The position numbers and the translations under genes are program-made. DNA of 64,000 nucleotides from GCA-2733415 sp965178635 (GTDB lineage Bacteria > Bacteroidota > Bacteroidia > Flavobacteriales > Flavobacteriaceae), in contig CBCXVT010000038.1 of the NCBI GenBank assembly GCA_965178635.1, forward strand, positions 16,104-80,103, written 5' to 3'. The notes under the pieces are model-generated. The model was not told the origin of the DNA, did no database searches, and saw nothing but the letters and a program-made list of their open reading frames with translations. Shown here piece after piece: positions 18,525-27,033 of the stretch. Position 1 is the first letter of the stretch; the number at the start of each line of letters is the position of its first letter.

Positions 18525-19235
18525 ATGAAATTAAACGGAAAACTTTATTTAATACCCACTACTTTAGGTGACACAGAACCCTTAGAAGTTCTACCTATTT
18601 CAGTAAAAAAAGTATTAGAAATGACTGATGAGTTTATTGTAGAAAATGAAAAAACAGCGAGACGGTTTATTAAGCGTGTTTGTCCGAAAAAATCACAACC
18701 AAACTTAATACTTCATCCATTAAACAAATTTACTGATCCAGCTGACATCCCTTCTTTTTTAGACTCTTGTCTTGAAGGAAAAGTAGTTGGGTTATTATCT
18801 GAAGCTGGCTGCCCAGCAATTGCTGACCCCGGAGCAGATGTGGTAAAAATTGCTCATGATAAAAATATTCAAGTTCGCCCTTTAGTAGGACCATCATCAA
18901 TCTTATTAGCAATGATGGGGTCTGGTTTTAATGGACAAAATTTTGCTTTTAATGGCTACTTACCAATCGATAAAAGCGAGAGAAAATCAGCAATAAAACG
19001 TTTAGAAAAATTATCTCTAGATTATGATCAATCTCAAGTATTTATTGAAACGCCATACAGAAATAATAAATTCTTAGAAGACTTATCTTCAATACTACAC
19101 CCCAACACTAAAATCTGTGTGGCATGTGACATTACTCTCCCAACAGAAGTTATCGTTACAAAAACCGCACAATTTTGGAAAAACAACCCTATTGACTTAC
19201 ACAAAAGACCAACCATATTTGTAATTCAGAAATAA
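18525..19235 (+). CDS. SAM-dependent methyltransferase, RsmI/tetrapyrrole methylase family
   Basis: 236 aa. YLIPTTLGD at the start and SEAGCPAIADPG with VGPSSILLAMMGSG match the fold shared by RsmI (16S rRNA C1402 2'-O-methylation) and tetrapyrrole methylases. It is shorter than RsmI (about 280 aa) and lacks RsmI's C-terminal part. I therefore call the family but not the substrate. It ends at a hairpin terminator. Confidence 0.82.
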   Translation: MKLNGKLYLIPTTLGDTEPLEVLPISVKKVLEMTDEFIVENEKTARRFIKRVCPKKSQPNLILHPLNKFTDPADIPSFLDSCLEGKVVGLLSEAGCPAIADPGADVVKIAHDKNIQVRPLVGPSSILLAMMGSGFNGQNFAFNGYLPIDKSERKSAIKRLEKLSLDYDQSQVFIETPYRNNKFLEDLSSILHPNTKICVACDITLPTEVIVTKTAQFWKNNPIDLHKRPTIFVIQK

Positions 19236-19268
19236 AAAAAGGGAAAGCCAATTACAGCTTTCCCTTTT
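19234..19268. terminator. Terminator between methyltransferase and transglycosylase genes
   Basis: Stem GGGAAAGC / GCTTTCCC with an 8-nt loop, A-run before and TTTT after. It serves both converging genes. Confidence 0.8.
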
Positions 19269-19299
19269 ACCAACATTAATTACTTTTTAAACTAAAATA

Positions 19300-19959
19300 C
19301 TATCCTAGTTTAACTTTTGCTTTTTTATTTTCTTCAATAGAAGAGGTATCAAATCCGGAAAACTTCTTCATATAGTAACGTACTGAACTTCCGTAAGCAT
19401 CAGAAAATGTATCACTACCATAACTTCTTAAGAATTTTTTCACATTTCCTGGACCTCCTAAATGCGCAGCTGCTAAAATACCTGATTCAGTAACTTTAAC
19501 TCCAGCAATAGTTTTTCCAACAAACCTTTTGATATCTCGTCTTAACACCCATTTATTTCTTGACAAATTAGCTTCAAAAGCTTTTTCTTGAATAGACGGG
19601 TCACTCATAAAATCCCATGTGTTATACACACCAATCAACTGTAGAGTACCTTTACCAAATTGGTATTTACCCATATACCCTAAGGTATTAACAACGTGAT
19701 ATTTTCCTTGAGATTCTTTAAAACCAATAGCTTCTTTAAAGCCTATAAATGATTTTCCTAAAAATAGAGAGAATGGTTTAGCAACCTCTTCTTCCTCTAT
19801 TTCGTTTTCATTTAAAACTGTGTAATACAATTCTAAATCTTCCTTCACTTCTGAGTTCATTTTGCTTTCAGCAACCAACTCTTTCTTTGACGTAAATCCC
19901 GTAGCAACCATAAAAATTGCAGTAGAGACAAATAAAATTTTTATAAATTTCTTTATCAT
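19300..19959 (-). CDS. Secreted transglycosylase-like peptidoglycan hydrolase
   Basis: 219 aa. A hydrophobic N-terminus (about residues 5-22) suggests export. FKEAIGFKESQGKYHVV around E82 and GYMGKYQFG look like the lysozyme-like fold of lytic transglycosylases, with the Glu of KES as the likely catalytic acid. A C-terminal LAAAHLGGPGNV also fits the family. It would cleave peptidoglycan strands. mltG lies upstream on the same strand after 142 bp. Confidence 0.7.
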   Translation of the reverse strand: MIKKFIKILFVSTAIFMVATGFTSKKELVAESKMNSEVKEDLELYYTVLNENEIEEEEVAKPFSLFLGKSFIGFKEAIGFKESQGKYHVVNTLGYMGKYQFGKGTLQLIGVYNTWDFMSDPSIQEKAFEANLSRNKWVLRRDIKRFVGKTIAGVKVTESGILAAAHLGGPGNVKKFLRSYGSDTFSDAYGSSVRYYMKKFSGFDTSSIEENKKAKVKLG

Positions 19960-20101
19960 ATAATTGATTTCTTAAGACTTACTTTCTTCGTTTTTTAGGC
20001 GAAATAGTGAAATGCTTAAAATTTCAGTCGGCAAAGATATTATAATTTTTGGAACTTCAAAATTAAAACTAATTTTTATTAAATCAAAGAAAATCAACCA
20101 C
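19960..20101. other. Gap between mltG and the transglycosylase-like gene
   Basis: 142 bp. I see no hairpin, no consensus promoter and no credible small gene; a short minus-strand frame here is only an overlap with mltG. Confidence 0.4.
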
Positions 20102-21127
20102 TTAATGTATTTTAGAAACCCATCTCCTATACGCTTCAGCATTCCTATTGTGCTGAGAAAGAGTTTTAGCAAACTGATGGTAGCCCATTTTTTGTGTATT
20201 TGCTACAAAGTAATAATACCCATGTTTCTCATAATTTAACACGGCATCTATAGCAGAAATATCAGGCATGGTGATTGGTCCTGGAGGCACACCAACATGT
20301 ATATATGTATTATATTCTGAATTTAATTTTAAATGCTCATACAACACACGTTTCAACTGCACCCCTGTAGCAACTTTTACAGCATAAACCACTGTAGGGT
20401 CAGCCTGGAGCAACATATTTCTATTTATTCTATTCATATAAACCCCTGCTACTCGCGGACGTTCATCAATTTTTACTGTTTCTTTTTGAACTATTGCTGC
20501 TAAAGAAATAACTTCATCCTTACTTAACCCTATTTGTTTAGCCTTTGCTAAACGTTCAGAACCCCAAAACCTATTATATTCCGCATACATTCTATCTCTA
20601 AACTCTTCGGCAGAGGTATTCCAAAACAACTCATAACTATTAGCAATATACATTCCTAACGCCGTTTTTGAGTTAAATCCTTTATCCTCCAAAAAAGCAG
20701 AATCATTGAATGCCCTAACTAATGACACACTATCGGCTTCAATTTGAGTCGCCACTCTTCCAGCTAAACTCTGTAATGACTCTTGATTATTAAACGACAA
20801 TTTAACTGGTAGATTATTAACTCGTAATGTATTTACCAAATCATTATTATTCATTCCTTTTTTCAACTGATATTTCCCTGGCTTAATATTTGAACTGTAT
20901 TTCTTTTTATGAGCCACAGTTTTAAATGTTTCTACATCTTTTAATAGCGGCTCTAAATCAGCTACCACTTCATTAAAAGTAGCGTTAGAACCTATAAAAA
21001 CAGTTGCTTTATCGTTTTCAAAAGCAGTATTTGAAACAAAGACTGCATTATAGACATAATATGAAAATCCCGCACAAACTACTAAACCTAATAAGGCTAT
21101 TATTACTAATATTCTTTTAATGTACAT
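20102..21127 (-). CDS. mltG: Endolytic transglycosylase MltG
   Basis: 341 aa. One N-terminal membrane helix (about residues 5-26) is followed by a YceG domain with LAAIVQKET, whose Glu is catalytic in the family, and NRNMLLQADPTVVYA. MltG cuts nascent glycan strands and sets their length. The GNAT gene upstream overlaps its start by 11 bp. Confidence 0.94.
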   Translation of the reverse strand: MYIKRILVIIALLGLVVCAGFSYYVYNAVFVSNTAFENDKATVFIGSNATFNEVVADLEPLLKDVETFKTVAHKKKYSSNIKPGKYQLKKGMNNNDLVNTLRVNNLPVKLSFNNQESLQSLAGRVATQIEADSVSLVRAFNDSAFLEDKGFNSKTALGMYIANSYELFWNTSAEEFRDRMYAEYNRFWGSERLAKAKQIGLSKDEVISLAAIVQKETVKIDERPRVAGVYMNRINRNMLLQADPTVVYAVKVATGVQLKRVLYEHLKLNSEYNTYIHVGVPPGPITMPDISAIDAVLNYEKHGYYYFVANTQKMGYHQFAKTLSQHNRNAEAYRRWVSKIH

Positions 21128-21644
21128 CTTTTATCAATTGAAATAAATATTCATTTTTATAGTGCTTTCCTTCCAGCACCCAATCTTTCTTTACACCCGA
21201 TTTTAAAAACCCTAAACTTTCAAAGAGTTTTATACTCACCAAATTATCCTCTAATACATTTGCATAAATTTGATGCACGTATAAATTTGTAAACACATAA
21301 TTGATGAGCAATTCTAAGGCTTCACGACCATATTTTTTTCCTCGAGCTTCGTTCAATACTAAAACCCCTAAACCAACTTTATCATTTTTAGGGTCGAAAT
21401 CAAATAAGTCTACAAAACCAACTGCTTCATCATCATTTGTTACAATTACTAATCGCAATTGTTTTACCTCATAAATATCTTTATGACAGTTTTCTAGGTA
21501 TTGTTTAATTAAGAAACGAGAATATGGCGTTTGCGTTTGACTAACTTCCCAAACTGACTCATCGTTTTCTATCGCGTAAATTAACTCTAAATCCTCAGGT
21601 TCTAAAGCTCTTAAATAAATACGTTCTCCTTTTAAAGTTACCAT
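21117..21644 (-). CDS. GNAT family acetyltransferase (RimJ/RimL-like)
   Basis: 175 aa. It opens MVTLKGERIYLRALEPEDLE, as in RimJ/RimL-type N-acetyltransferases, with the acetyl-CoA loop EARGKKYGREALELL and the C-terminal LFESLGFLKSG. It overlaps dapF by 7 bp at its start and mltG by 11 bp at its end, so dapF-GNAT-mltG is one transcript. The target is unknown. Confidence 0.88.
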   Translation of the reverse strand: MVTLKGERIYLRALEPEDLELIYAIENDESVWEVSQTQTPYSRFLIKQYLENCHKDIYEVKQLRLVIVTNDDEAVGFVDLFDFDPKNDKVGLGVLVLNEARGKKYGREALELLINYVFTNLYVHQIYANVLEDNLVSIKLFESLGFLKSGVKKDWVLEGKHYKNEYLFQLIKDVH

Positions 21645-22409
21645 GCTATTTCACCTTTAAATACTTGCTGTGCTTTTCCAGTTAAAAACACTTCTGTATA
21701 AATTCCTTTTTTAGCTTCAAATGACACTTGCAGCTCTCCTCCTTCAACTAGAAGCTTAATATCTGTACTTGAGGTTTCATTTAAATGGTTCATCGCTATT
21801 GCGACAGCCGTGGCACCAGTTCCACAAGCCAAAGTTTCATCTTCAACACCTCTTTCATAAGTACGCATTCGGAAAGTAGACTCATCAACTTTCTTAACGA
21901 AATTTACATTACTACCTGCACTACCATATACTTCCGTTCTAATTTTCCTACCAATGGTTTTGATATCAAAATCAGAAATATTCTCTTCAAATTGCACATG
22001 ATGTGGCGACCCTGTATCTAAAAAACATGTGAAGCCTTTTTATTTATCTTTAAAACATCATGCATTTGCAAACTCACTACACCACCCATAATTGTTGCAT
22101 GATGTACACCATCTACTGCTTCAAAAGTAGTGTGATGTGTTATTATATTGAGAAATTCAGCAAACGCTACAATACAGCGTCCGCCATTACCACACATAGA
22201 TCCTTCGTTTCCATCAGCGTTAAAATACAGCATTTTAAAATCTGTAGTTGTACTGTTCTCTAACAAAATTAATCCATCTGCACCAACCCCAAAACGCCTA
22301 TCACATAAAAGCTAATCAATTCCTTATTTGCTTTAGACATGTTTAATTGACGGTTATCAATCATTACAAAATCGTTGCCTGTACCTTGGTATTTGTAAAA
22401 TATTCCCAT
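21638..22409 (-). pseudogene. dapF: Diaminopimelate epimerase DapF, two frameshifts as sequenced
   Basis: Three reading frames together encode DapF. ATG 22409 gives MGIFYKYQGTGNDFVMIDNR. Then one base is missing in the A4 run 22307-22310; restoring it gives LCDRRFGVGADG, then NADGNEGSMCGNGGRC with one catalytic Cys. A second base is missing in the A6 run 22020-22025; restoring it gives HVFLDTGSPHHVQFEE and then TLACGTGATAVA with the other catalytic Cys. Every family motif is present, in order, so the gene is probably intact in the cell and misread here. DapF makes meso-diaminopimelate for lysine and peptidoglycan. Confidence 0.92.
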
Positions 22410-22427
22410 TCAAAAATTATATTATCA

Positions 22428-22435
22428 CAAATGTA
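22428..22435 (-). promoter_or_regulatory. Possible -7 box of the dapF transcript
   Basis: On the minus strand TACATTTG matches the Bacteroidetes -7 consensus, 19 bp upstream of the dapF ATG. No clear TTG sits at the right distance; a TTT lies 22 bp upstream. Confidence 0.45.
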
Positions 22436-22498
22436 TGAATAATGGCGCCAATCTCAGAAAAAATAAAACTGCAATATTTTACGTTATACCTTAAGAGT

Positions 22499-22542
22499 GT
22501 TAAACTTATTTTAAAGTCACGTTAAGAGCACGTTAAAGTCAT
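22499..22542 (+). promoter_or_regulatory. Four tandem 11-bp repeats upstream of degP (candidate response-regulator operator)
   Basis: GTTAAACTTAT, TTTAAAGTCAC, GTTAAGAGCAC and GTTAAAGTCAT follow each other without gaps, so the TTAA core recurs at 22500, 22511, 22522 and 22533. Exact 11-bp direct repeats are the binding geometry of OmpR/PhoB-type regulators. The array ends 27 bp before a possible -7 box (TACTTTAG, 22570-22577), where an activator would bind. A two-copy version occurs before the TonB receptor gene (43007-43028). Confidence 0.6.
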
Positions 22543-22601
22543 TTATCGATTTTAAAAATCTTGTAAATTTACTTTAGAACAACCTAAATCATTATTAAAT
22601 C

Positions 22602-24008
22602 ATGAGAGAGACAGTTAAAATCACACTTTTTTCAGCCCTTGGAGGTCTATTAACTTTAGGCGCATATACTACGTTTTTAGAAAAAGACTCTATACCAATT
22701 AACAATAAAATTGAATCTACACCGCAATTTACTGTGCCAGTATCATTCAATTCCAATTCATTAAATACAACTTCAGAAAATACCGATTTTACACAAGCAG
22801 CAGAAAAAACGGTACATGCTGTGGTACACGTTACTAATACAGCTACATATATTCAACCACGAAGTATTTTTGACTATTACAACCGTCAAGGTGAAAAAAT
22901 TCAAAAAGGCTCAACTGGTTCAGGAGTAGTCATTTCTGAAGACGGTTATATTGTTACCAACAACCACGTCATTGATAACGCTGATCAATTAACTGTAACA
23001 TTAAACAATCAGAAGTCATATAAAGCACGTGTCATCGGATTTGACGAGAAAACAGACATTGCTCTTTTAAAAATAGAAGCCAAAGAAAAACTTGATTACA
23101 TTCCGTTTGGAGATTCTAACAATATCAAAATCGGCGAGTGGGTTTTAGCTGTTGGTAACCCATACAATTTAACATCAACAGTTACAGCTGGAATCATTAG
23201 CGCAAAATCAAGAGATTTAGATGGCGATAAAAACATTCAATCATTTTTACAAACCGATGCTGTAGTTAATCCAGGAAACTCTGGAGGCGCTTTAGTTAAT
23301 ACTCGTGGAGAATTAGTTGGGATTAACACGGCAATTTCATCAAGGACAGGATCATACATTGGGTATTCATTTGCTGTACCATCTAATACCACTCAAAAAA
23401 TTGTTCAAGATATTTTAGAGTACGGTAATGTTCAACAGGCTGTTTTAGGTGTATCTGGCTACGGACTCAACAATGGTATCGCTAATAAATTAGAACTTAA
23501 AGACACAGAGGGCTACTATATTTCTGAAATAGAAAAAAATTCAGGAGCAGAAAAGGCTGGATTAAAAGTTGGAGATATTATTAAAAAAATTGACCAAAAT
23601 AAAATATCAAGATCATCAGACTTAACTGGTTACTTAAGTACTAAAAGGCCAAATAACACAATAAAAGTTACAGTTATAAGAAATGGAAATCCAAAAACAA
23701 TAACTGTAAAACTTTCTGACAAAAGCATTTTAACTCAAACTGCGTTCAACTTAGAATTAAAGAATTTAACCTCAAAGGAAGTAGACTTGTTTGATGTAAA
23801 GAGCGGTGTAAAGGTTGTTACTAACAACAGTAGCTTTTTAACTCAAAAACTAGGGATTACAAAAGACTGTATTATCATCAAAATTAATGAAAAAGAAATT
23901 GACAATATTGACGATTTAAGCAAACTAAAGAGTTTAGACTTTAACGATTTATATAATATTGAAGTCATCTATAAAAATGGTAACTCTAAAAATTGGTGGT
24001 TACGTTAA
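22602..24008 (+). CDS. degP: DegP/HtrA-type periplasmic serine protease
   Basis: 468 aa. A hydrophobic N-terminal segment (residues 7-25) directs export. The trypsin-like domain has the catalytic triad His in VTNNHVID, Asp in EKTDIALLKI and Ser in NPGNSGGALV. A PDZ domain (about residues 280-370) and a second, weaker C-terminal PDZ-like region follow. DegP degrades or refolds damaged periplasmic and outer-membrane proteins. The repeat array upstream suggests stress-regulated expression. Confidence 0.95.
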   Translation: MRETVKITLFSALGGLLTLGAYTTFLEKDSIPINNKIESTPQFTVPVSFNSNSLNTTSENTDFTQAAEKTVHAVVHVTNTATYIQPRSIFDYYNRQGEKIQKGSTGSGVVISEDGYIVTNNHVIDNADQLTVTLNNQKSYKARVIGFDEKTDIALLKIEAKEKLDYIPFGDSNNIKIGEWVLAVGNPYNLTSTVTAGIISAKSRDLDGDKNIQSFLQTDAVVNPGNSGGALVNTRGELVGINTAISSRTGSYIGYSFAVPSNTTQKIVQDILEYGNVQQAVLGVSGYGLNNGIANKLELKDTEGYYISEIEKNSGAEKAGLKVGDIIKKIDQNKISRSSDLTGYLSTKRPNNTIKVTVIRNGNPKTITVKLSDKSILTQTAFNLELKNLTSKEVDLFDVKSGVKVVTNNSSFLTQKLGITKDCIIIKINEKEIDNIDDLSKLKSLDFNDLYNIEVIYKNGNSKNWWLR

Positions 24009-24071
24009 TTACTAATTATAACTAAAAAAAACGCTCATTTCAAGCGTTTTTTTTAGTTATAATTAGTAATT
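24007..24071. repeat. 29-bp perfect inverted repeat between degP and gap (terminator overlapping a promoter)
   Basis: The left arm 24007-24035 and right arm 24043-24071 are perfect reverse complements around a 7-nt loop. The inner part (eight A, CGCT / AGCG, eight T) is a normal bidirectional terminator. The outer part extends it by 17 bp, taking in most of the degP stop codon (24006-24008) and reaching into the gap -7 box. Confidence 0.85.
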
Positions 24072-24074
24072 TTG
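24067..24074 (+). promoter_or_regulatory. -7 box of gap
   Basis: TAATTTTG fits TAnnTTTG and lies 29 bp before the gap ATG. No exact -33 TTG is present; a T-rich stretch from the terminator lies there. The box overlaps the outer end of the inverted repeat. Confidence 0.55.
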
Positions 24075-24103
24075 CACTTTCAAAAAACAAACAACACACA
24101 ATA

Positions 24104-25552
24104 ATGATTGCAAACGATACTTACGAAAAAGAATTAGCTTTTCAAGCCGACAGAAGAAGAGCTTGTGTAGATTTTATTAAAGTAGTTAGTGATTTATGGT
24201 ACGATAAATCTATTGAATTGGTACTTTTTAGAAATCAATTGATAGACAAAAATGTTAGTGACATCTTAAACCTACATGAATATGCTGGTGAATTTGTTCA
24301 GAAACCAATTTCAATATTTGATTCTGTAGAAATTGCAAAAGCAATTGCAAGTATTGATTTACCTCCTTCAAAATTAGATATCGGTAAATTAACTTATGAA
24401 TACCATTTAGAAGACGACAAGTATAATGATGCTACAGCATTTGTTTCTGACAAATTAAGAGACGCAAGCGACTCTGATGACATTCAACCTAAAGATGTTG
24501 TTTTATACGGTTTTGGTAGAATTGGACGTTTATTAGCTAGAGAGTTAATGAGTAAAACTGCCAAAGGTGAACAAATGCGCTTAAGAGCAATTGTAACTAG
24601 AGGAACAATTGACGAAACAGTTTTAGAAAAAAGAGCTTCGCTTTTAAGACAAGATTCTGTACATGGTGATTTTGCTGGTACTGTTGCAACAGATATTGAA
24701 AACAAATCTTTAATCATAAACGGTACAACCGTTCAAATGATTAGCGCTAATGCACCTGAAGATATTGATTATACAACATACGGAATCAATAATGCATTAA
24801 TTATTGACAACACTGGAGCTTTTAGAGATAAAGAAGCTTTAAGCAGATTACTAGCTTCTAATGGCGCTGACAAAGTATTATTAACAGCTCCTGGAAAAGG
24901 AATCCCAAACATTGTTCACGGTGTTAACCATTTAGAAAACAATCCTGACAACATCAATATTTTCTCTGCTGCATCATGTACAACTAACGCTATCACTCCA
25001 GTATTAAAAGCTGTAGAAGATAGTTTAGGTATTGTTCATGGGCACTTAGAAACTATCCACGCCTACACAAATGATCAAAATTTAGTTGATAATTTCCATA
25101 AAAAATACCGTCGTGGTAGAGCAGCTGCTTTAAATATGGTAATTACAGAAACTGGTGCAGGTCAAGCAGCGTCAAAAGCATTACCATCGTTAGAAGGTAA
25201 ATTAACATCTAATGCTATTAGAGTTCCTGTACCTAACGGATCTTTAGCTATTTTAAATTTAGAAGTTGAAAACTCAACATCTGTAGATGGTATAAATGCC
25301 ATTATTAAAAAATACGCTTTAGAAGGTGATTTAGTAGAACAAATTAAATACTCACTAGATAACGAATTAGTATCTTCTGATATTGTTGGCTCTTCTGCGC
25401 CATCTATTTATGACTCTAAAGCAACAATTGTTAGAGGAAACGGAAAAAATATTGTATTATATGTATGGTATGATAATGAATACGGATATTCACATCAAGT
25501 TATACGTTTAGCAAAACATATTTCAAAAGTTAGAAGATTTAGCTACTACTAA
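24104..25552 (+). CDS. gap: Glyceraldehyde-3-phosphate dehydrogenase, long form
   Basis: 482 aa, about 150 longer than the standard enzyme. The first 125 residues are an extra helical N-terminal region. The Rossmann domain then begins VVLYGFGRIGRLLAREL, and the catalytic site is AASCTTNAITP. C-terminal WYDNEYGYSHQV is conserved. It catalyses the NAD(P)-linked step of glycolysis or gluconeogenesis. The long form is widespread in Bacteroidetes; the extension's role is not clear to me. Confidence 0.94.
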   Translation: MIANDTYEKELAFQADRRRACVDFIKVVSDLWYDKSIELVLFRNQLIDKNVSDILNLHEYAGEFVQKPISIFDSVEIAKAIASIDLPPSKLDIGKLTYEYHLEDDKYNDATAFVSDKLRDASDSDDIQPKDVVLYGFGRIGRLLARELMSKTAKGEQMRLRAIVTRGTIDETVLEKRASLLRQDSVHGDFAGTVATDIENKSLIINGTTVQMISANAPEDIDYTTYGINNALIIDNTGAFRDKEALSRLLASNGADKVLLTAPGKGIPNIVHGVNHLENNPDNINIFSAASCTTNAITPVLKAVEDSLGIVHGHLETIHAYTNDQNLVDNFHKKYRRGRAAALNMVITETGAGQAASKALPSLEGKLTSNAIRVPVPNGSLAILNLEVENSTSVDGINAIIKKYALEGDLVEQIKYSLDNELVSSDIVGSSAPSIYDSKATIVRGNGKNIVLYVWYDNEYGYSHQVIRLAKHISKVRRFSYY

Positions 25553-25582
25553 TAGTTTATCTCCTAACATATAATAACTAAT

Positions 25583-25616
25583 AAAAATCCGTGTTTTAAA
25601 ATAACACGGATTTTTT
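25583..25616. terminator. Terminator after gap
   Basis: Stem AAAAATCCGTGTT / AACACGGATTTTT with a 7-nt loop. Confidence 0.85.
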
Positions 25617-25635
25617 ATCAAAAAACACAGGTATC

Positions 25636-26229
25636 ATGAAACAGTTTTTCTTTTTTTTAGCAACCTTATTTATAGGTTTATCGAGTAGTTTTTCTCAAGA
25701 AGAGGAAAACAAACTATCGTTAACCAATAGTACTGTTAATGAAAAGTTTGATTATGTTATAACCAAATCAAATAGTTATCAAGAGTTTAAAGTCATTAAA
25801 AAAACCTGGCTACATACCTTAAAAAAACAAGTTTTAGATTCTGTAGTTAAGCAGAAATCTGAAATTAGCACTTTGAGTAAAACTATTGAGTCTCAAAAAT
25901 CTAACATTGTAACTTTAGAAGCTAAAATAGTTGAGCTTAACAACACAATAACTCAAATTAGTACTGACAAAGAAAACATTACGTTCTTAGGGACTGATTT
26001 GAAAAAAGGTGACTTTAAAAATTTATTTTGGGCCATCATTGCCATTTTAACAATCCTTCTTGCATTCTTTATATATCAATTTAAAAACAGTAATTCTGTT
26101 ACTCAATCTGTAAAAACACAATTAGCTGATATTGAAAAAGAGTTTGATGAACACAGAAAAACAGCTTTAGAACGTGAGCAAAAAGTGATGCGTAAATTAC
26201 AAGATGAACTTAACAAAAATAGAAGCTAG
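25636..26229 (+). CDS. Coiled-coil membrane protein of unknown function
   Basis: 197 aa. Signal peptide (residues 1-20, ending SSSFSQ), a coiled-coil stretch (about 75-120), one membrane helix (about 132-150, LFWAIIAILTILLAFFIYQF) and a second charged coiled coil at the C-terminus. No enzyme motif is visible. It starts 20 bp after the gap terminator and ends 8 bp before trmD, so it is co-transcribed with trmD. Database entries may label such proteins after their neighbour; the sequence itself shows no methyltransferase domain. Confidence 0.75.
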   Translation: MKQFFFFLATLFIGLSSSFSQEEENKLSLTNSTVNEKFDYVITKSNSYQEFKVIKKTWLHTLKKQVLDSVVKQKSEISTLSKTIESQKSNIVTLEAKIVELNNTITQISTDKENITFLGTDLKKGDFKNLFWAIIAILTILLAFFIYQFKNSNSVTQSVKTQLADIEKEFDEHRKTALEREQKVMRKLQDELNKNRS

Positions 26230-26237
26230 TTAAGTTT

Positions 26238-26915
26238 ATGAGAATTGACATCATTACAGTTTTACCCGAATTAATGCAGAGTCCGTTTAACGACTCCATA
26301 TTAAAACGCGCTCAAGAGAAAGGAATTGTAGAAGTGTACTTCCATAATTTAAGAGACTACAGCACCAATAAACAAAAGAGCATTGATGATTATCAGTTTG
26401 GTGGTGGCGCAGGTATGGTAATGATGATAGAGCCTATTGACCTCTGTATCTCAAAACTGAAATCAGAACGCAACTATGATGACGTTATCTATATGACTCC
26501 TGATGGCAACACCTTAAATCAAGGTATTGCAAACGAGTTATCTTTAAAAGAAAACATCATTATTTTATGCGGTCACTATAAAGGCGTAGACCAACGTGTG
26601 AGAGATTTATTCATCACAAGAGAAATATCTATTGGTGACTTTGTATTATCTGGCGGAGAATTAGCAGCAAATGTTTTATGTGACGCTGTTATCAGATTAA
26701 TACCTGGAGTTCTTAATAATGAAACATCAGCCTTAACAGATTCTTTTCAAGATGATTTATTAGCACCACCAGTATACACAAGGCCTGCAGATTACAAAGG
26801 TGTAAAAGTCCCTGACGTATTATTATCTGGAAACTTTCCAAAAATTGAAGAATGGCGTGAAGATCAAGCACACCAACGCACAAAAGAAAGGCGCCCGGAC
26901 TTATTTGACAGATAA
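26238..26915 (+). CDS. trmD: tRNA (guanine-N1)-methyltransferase TrmD
   Basis: 225 aa SPOUT methyltransferase. MRIDIITVLPELM start, FGGGAGMVMMIEP, the knot motif ILCGHYKGVDQRV and IGDFVLSGGE. It methylates G37 next to the anticodon and prevents frameshifting. It lies next to rplS, the usual arrangement. Confidence 0.97.
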   Translation: MRIDIITVLPELMQSPFNDSILKRAQEKGIVEVYFHNLRDYSTNKQKSIDDYQFGGGAGMVMMIEPIDLCISKLKSERNYDDVIYMTPDGNTLNQGIANELSLKENIIILCGHYKGVDQRVRDLFITREISIGDFVLSGGELAANVLCDAVIRLIPGVLNNETSALTDSFQDDLLAPPVYTRPADYKGVKVPDVLLSGNFPKIEEWREDQAHQRTKERRPDLFDR

Positions 26916-26931
26916 AAAATAACCATATTGA

Positions 26932-26961
26932 TTGCTAGTTAACTAATATTGTTTAAATTCG
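26932..26961 (+). promoter_or_regulatory. Promoter of rplS
   Basis: TTG (26932-26934), 19 bp, TAAATTCG (26954-26961), which differs from TAnnTTTG at one position. The expected transcript start, about 7 nt later, falls at the 5' side of the leader hairpin. Confidence 0.6.
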
Positions 26962-26968
26962 CAGTCAA

Positions 26969-27012
26969 ATTTAGATTAACCTCTGGCGAAAATCGTGCAT
27001 GTTACTCTAAAT
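26969..27012 (+). ncRNA. Candidate structured 5' leader of rplS (r-protein L19 leader)
   Basis: ATTTAGA (26969-26975) pairs with TCTAAAT (27006-27012), and TAAC (26977-26980) pairs with GTTA (27001-27004), with one T/C mismatch between them. The 20-nt top contains a possible CGA/TCG mini-stem. The hairpin begins at the expected transcript start and ends 21 nt before the rplS ATG. L19 leaders of flavobacteria are known autoregulatory RNAs; assigning this one to that class is inference. Confidence 0.55.
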
Positions 27013-27033
27013 CAACTATATAAATAAATTACA

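Noticed and set aside
25636..26229. A second tRNA methyltransferase before trmD
   Set aside because: The protein has a signal peptide, coiled coils and one membrane helix, and no methyltransferase motif.
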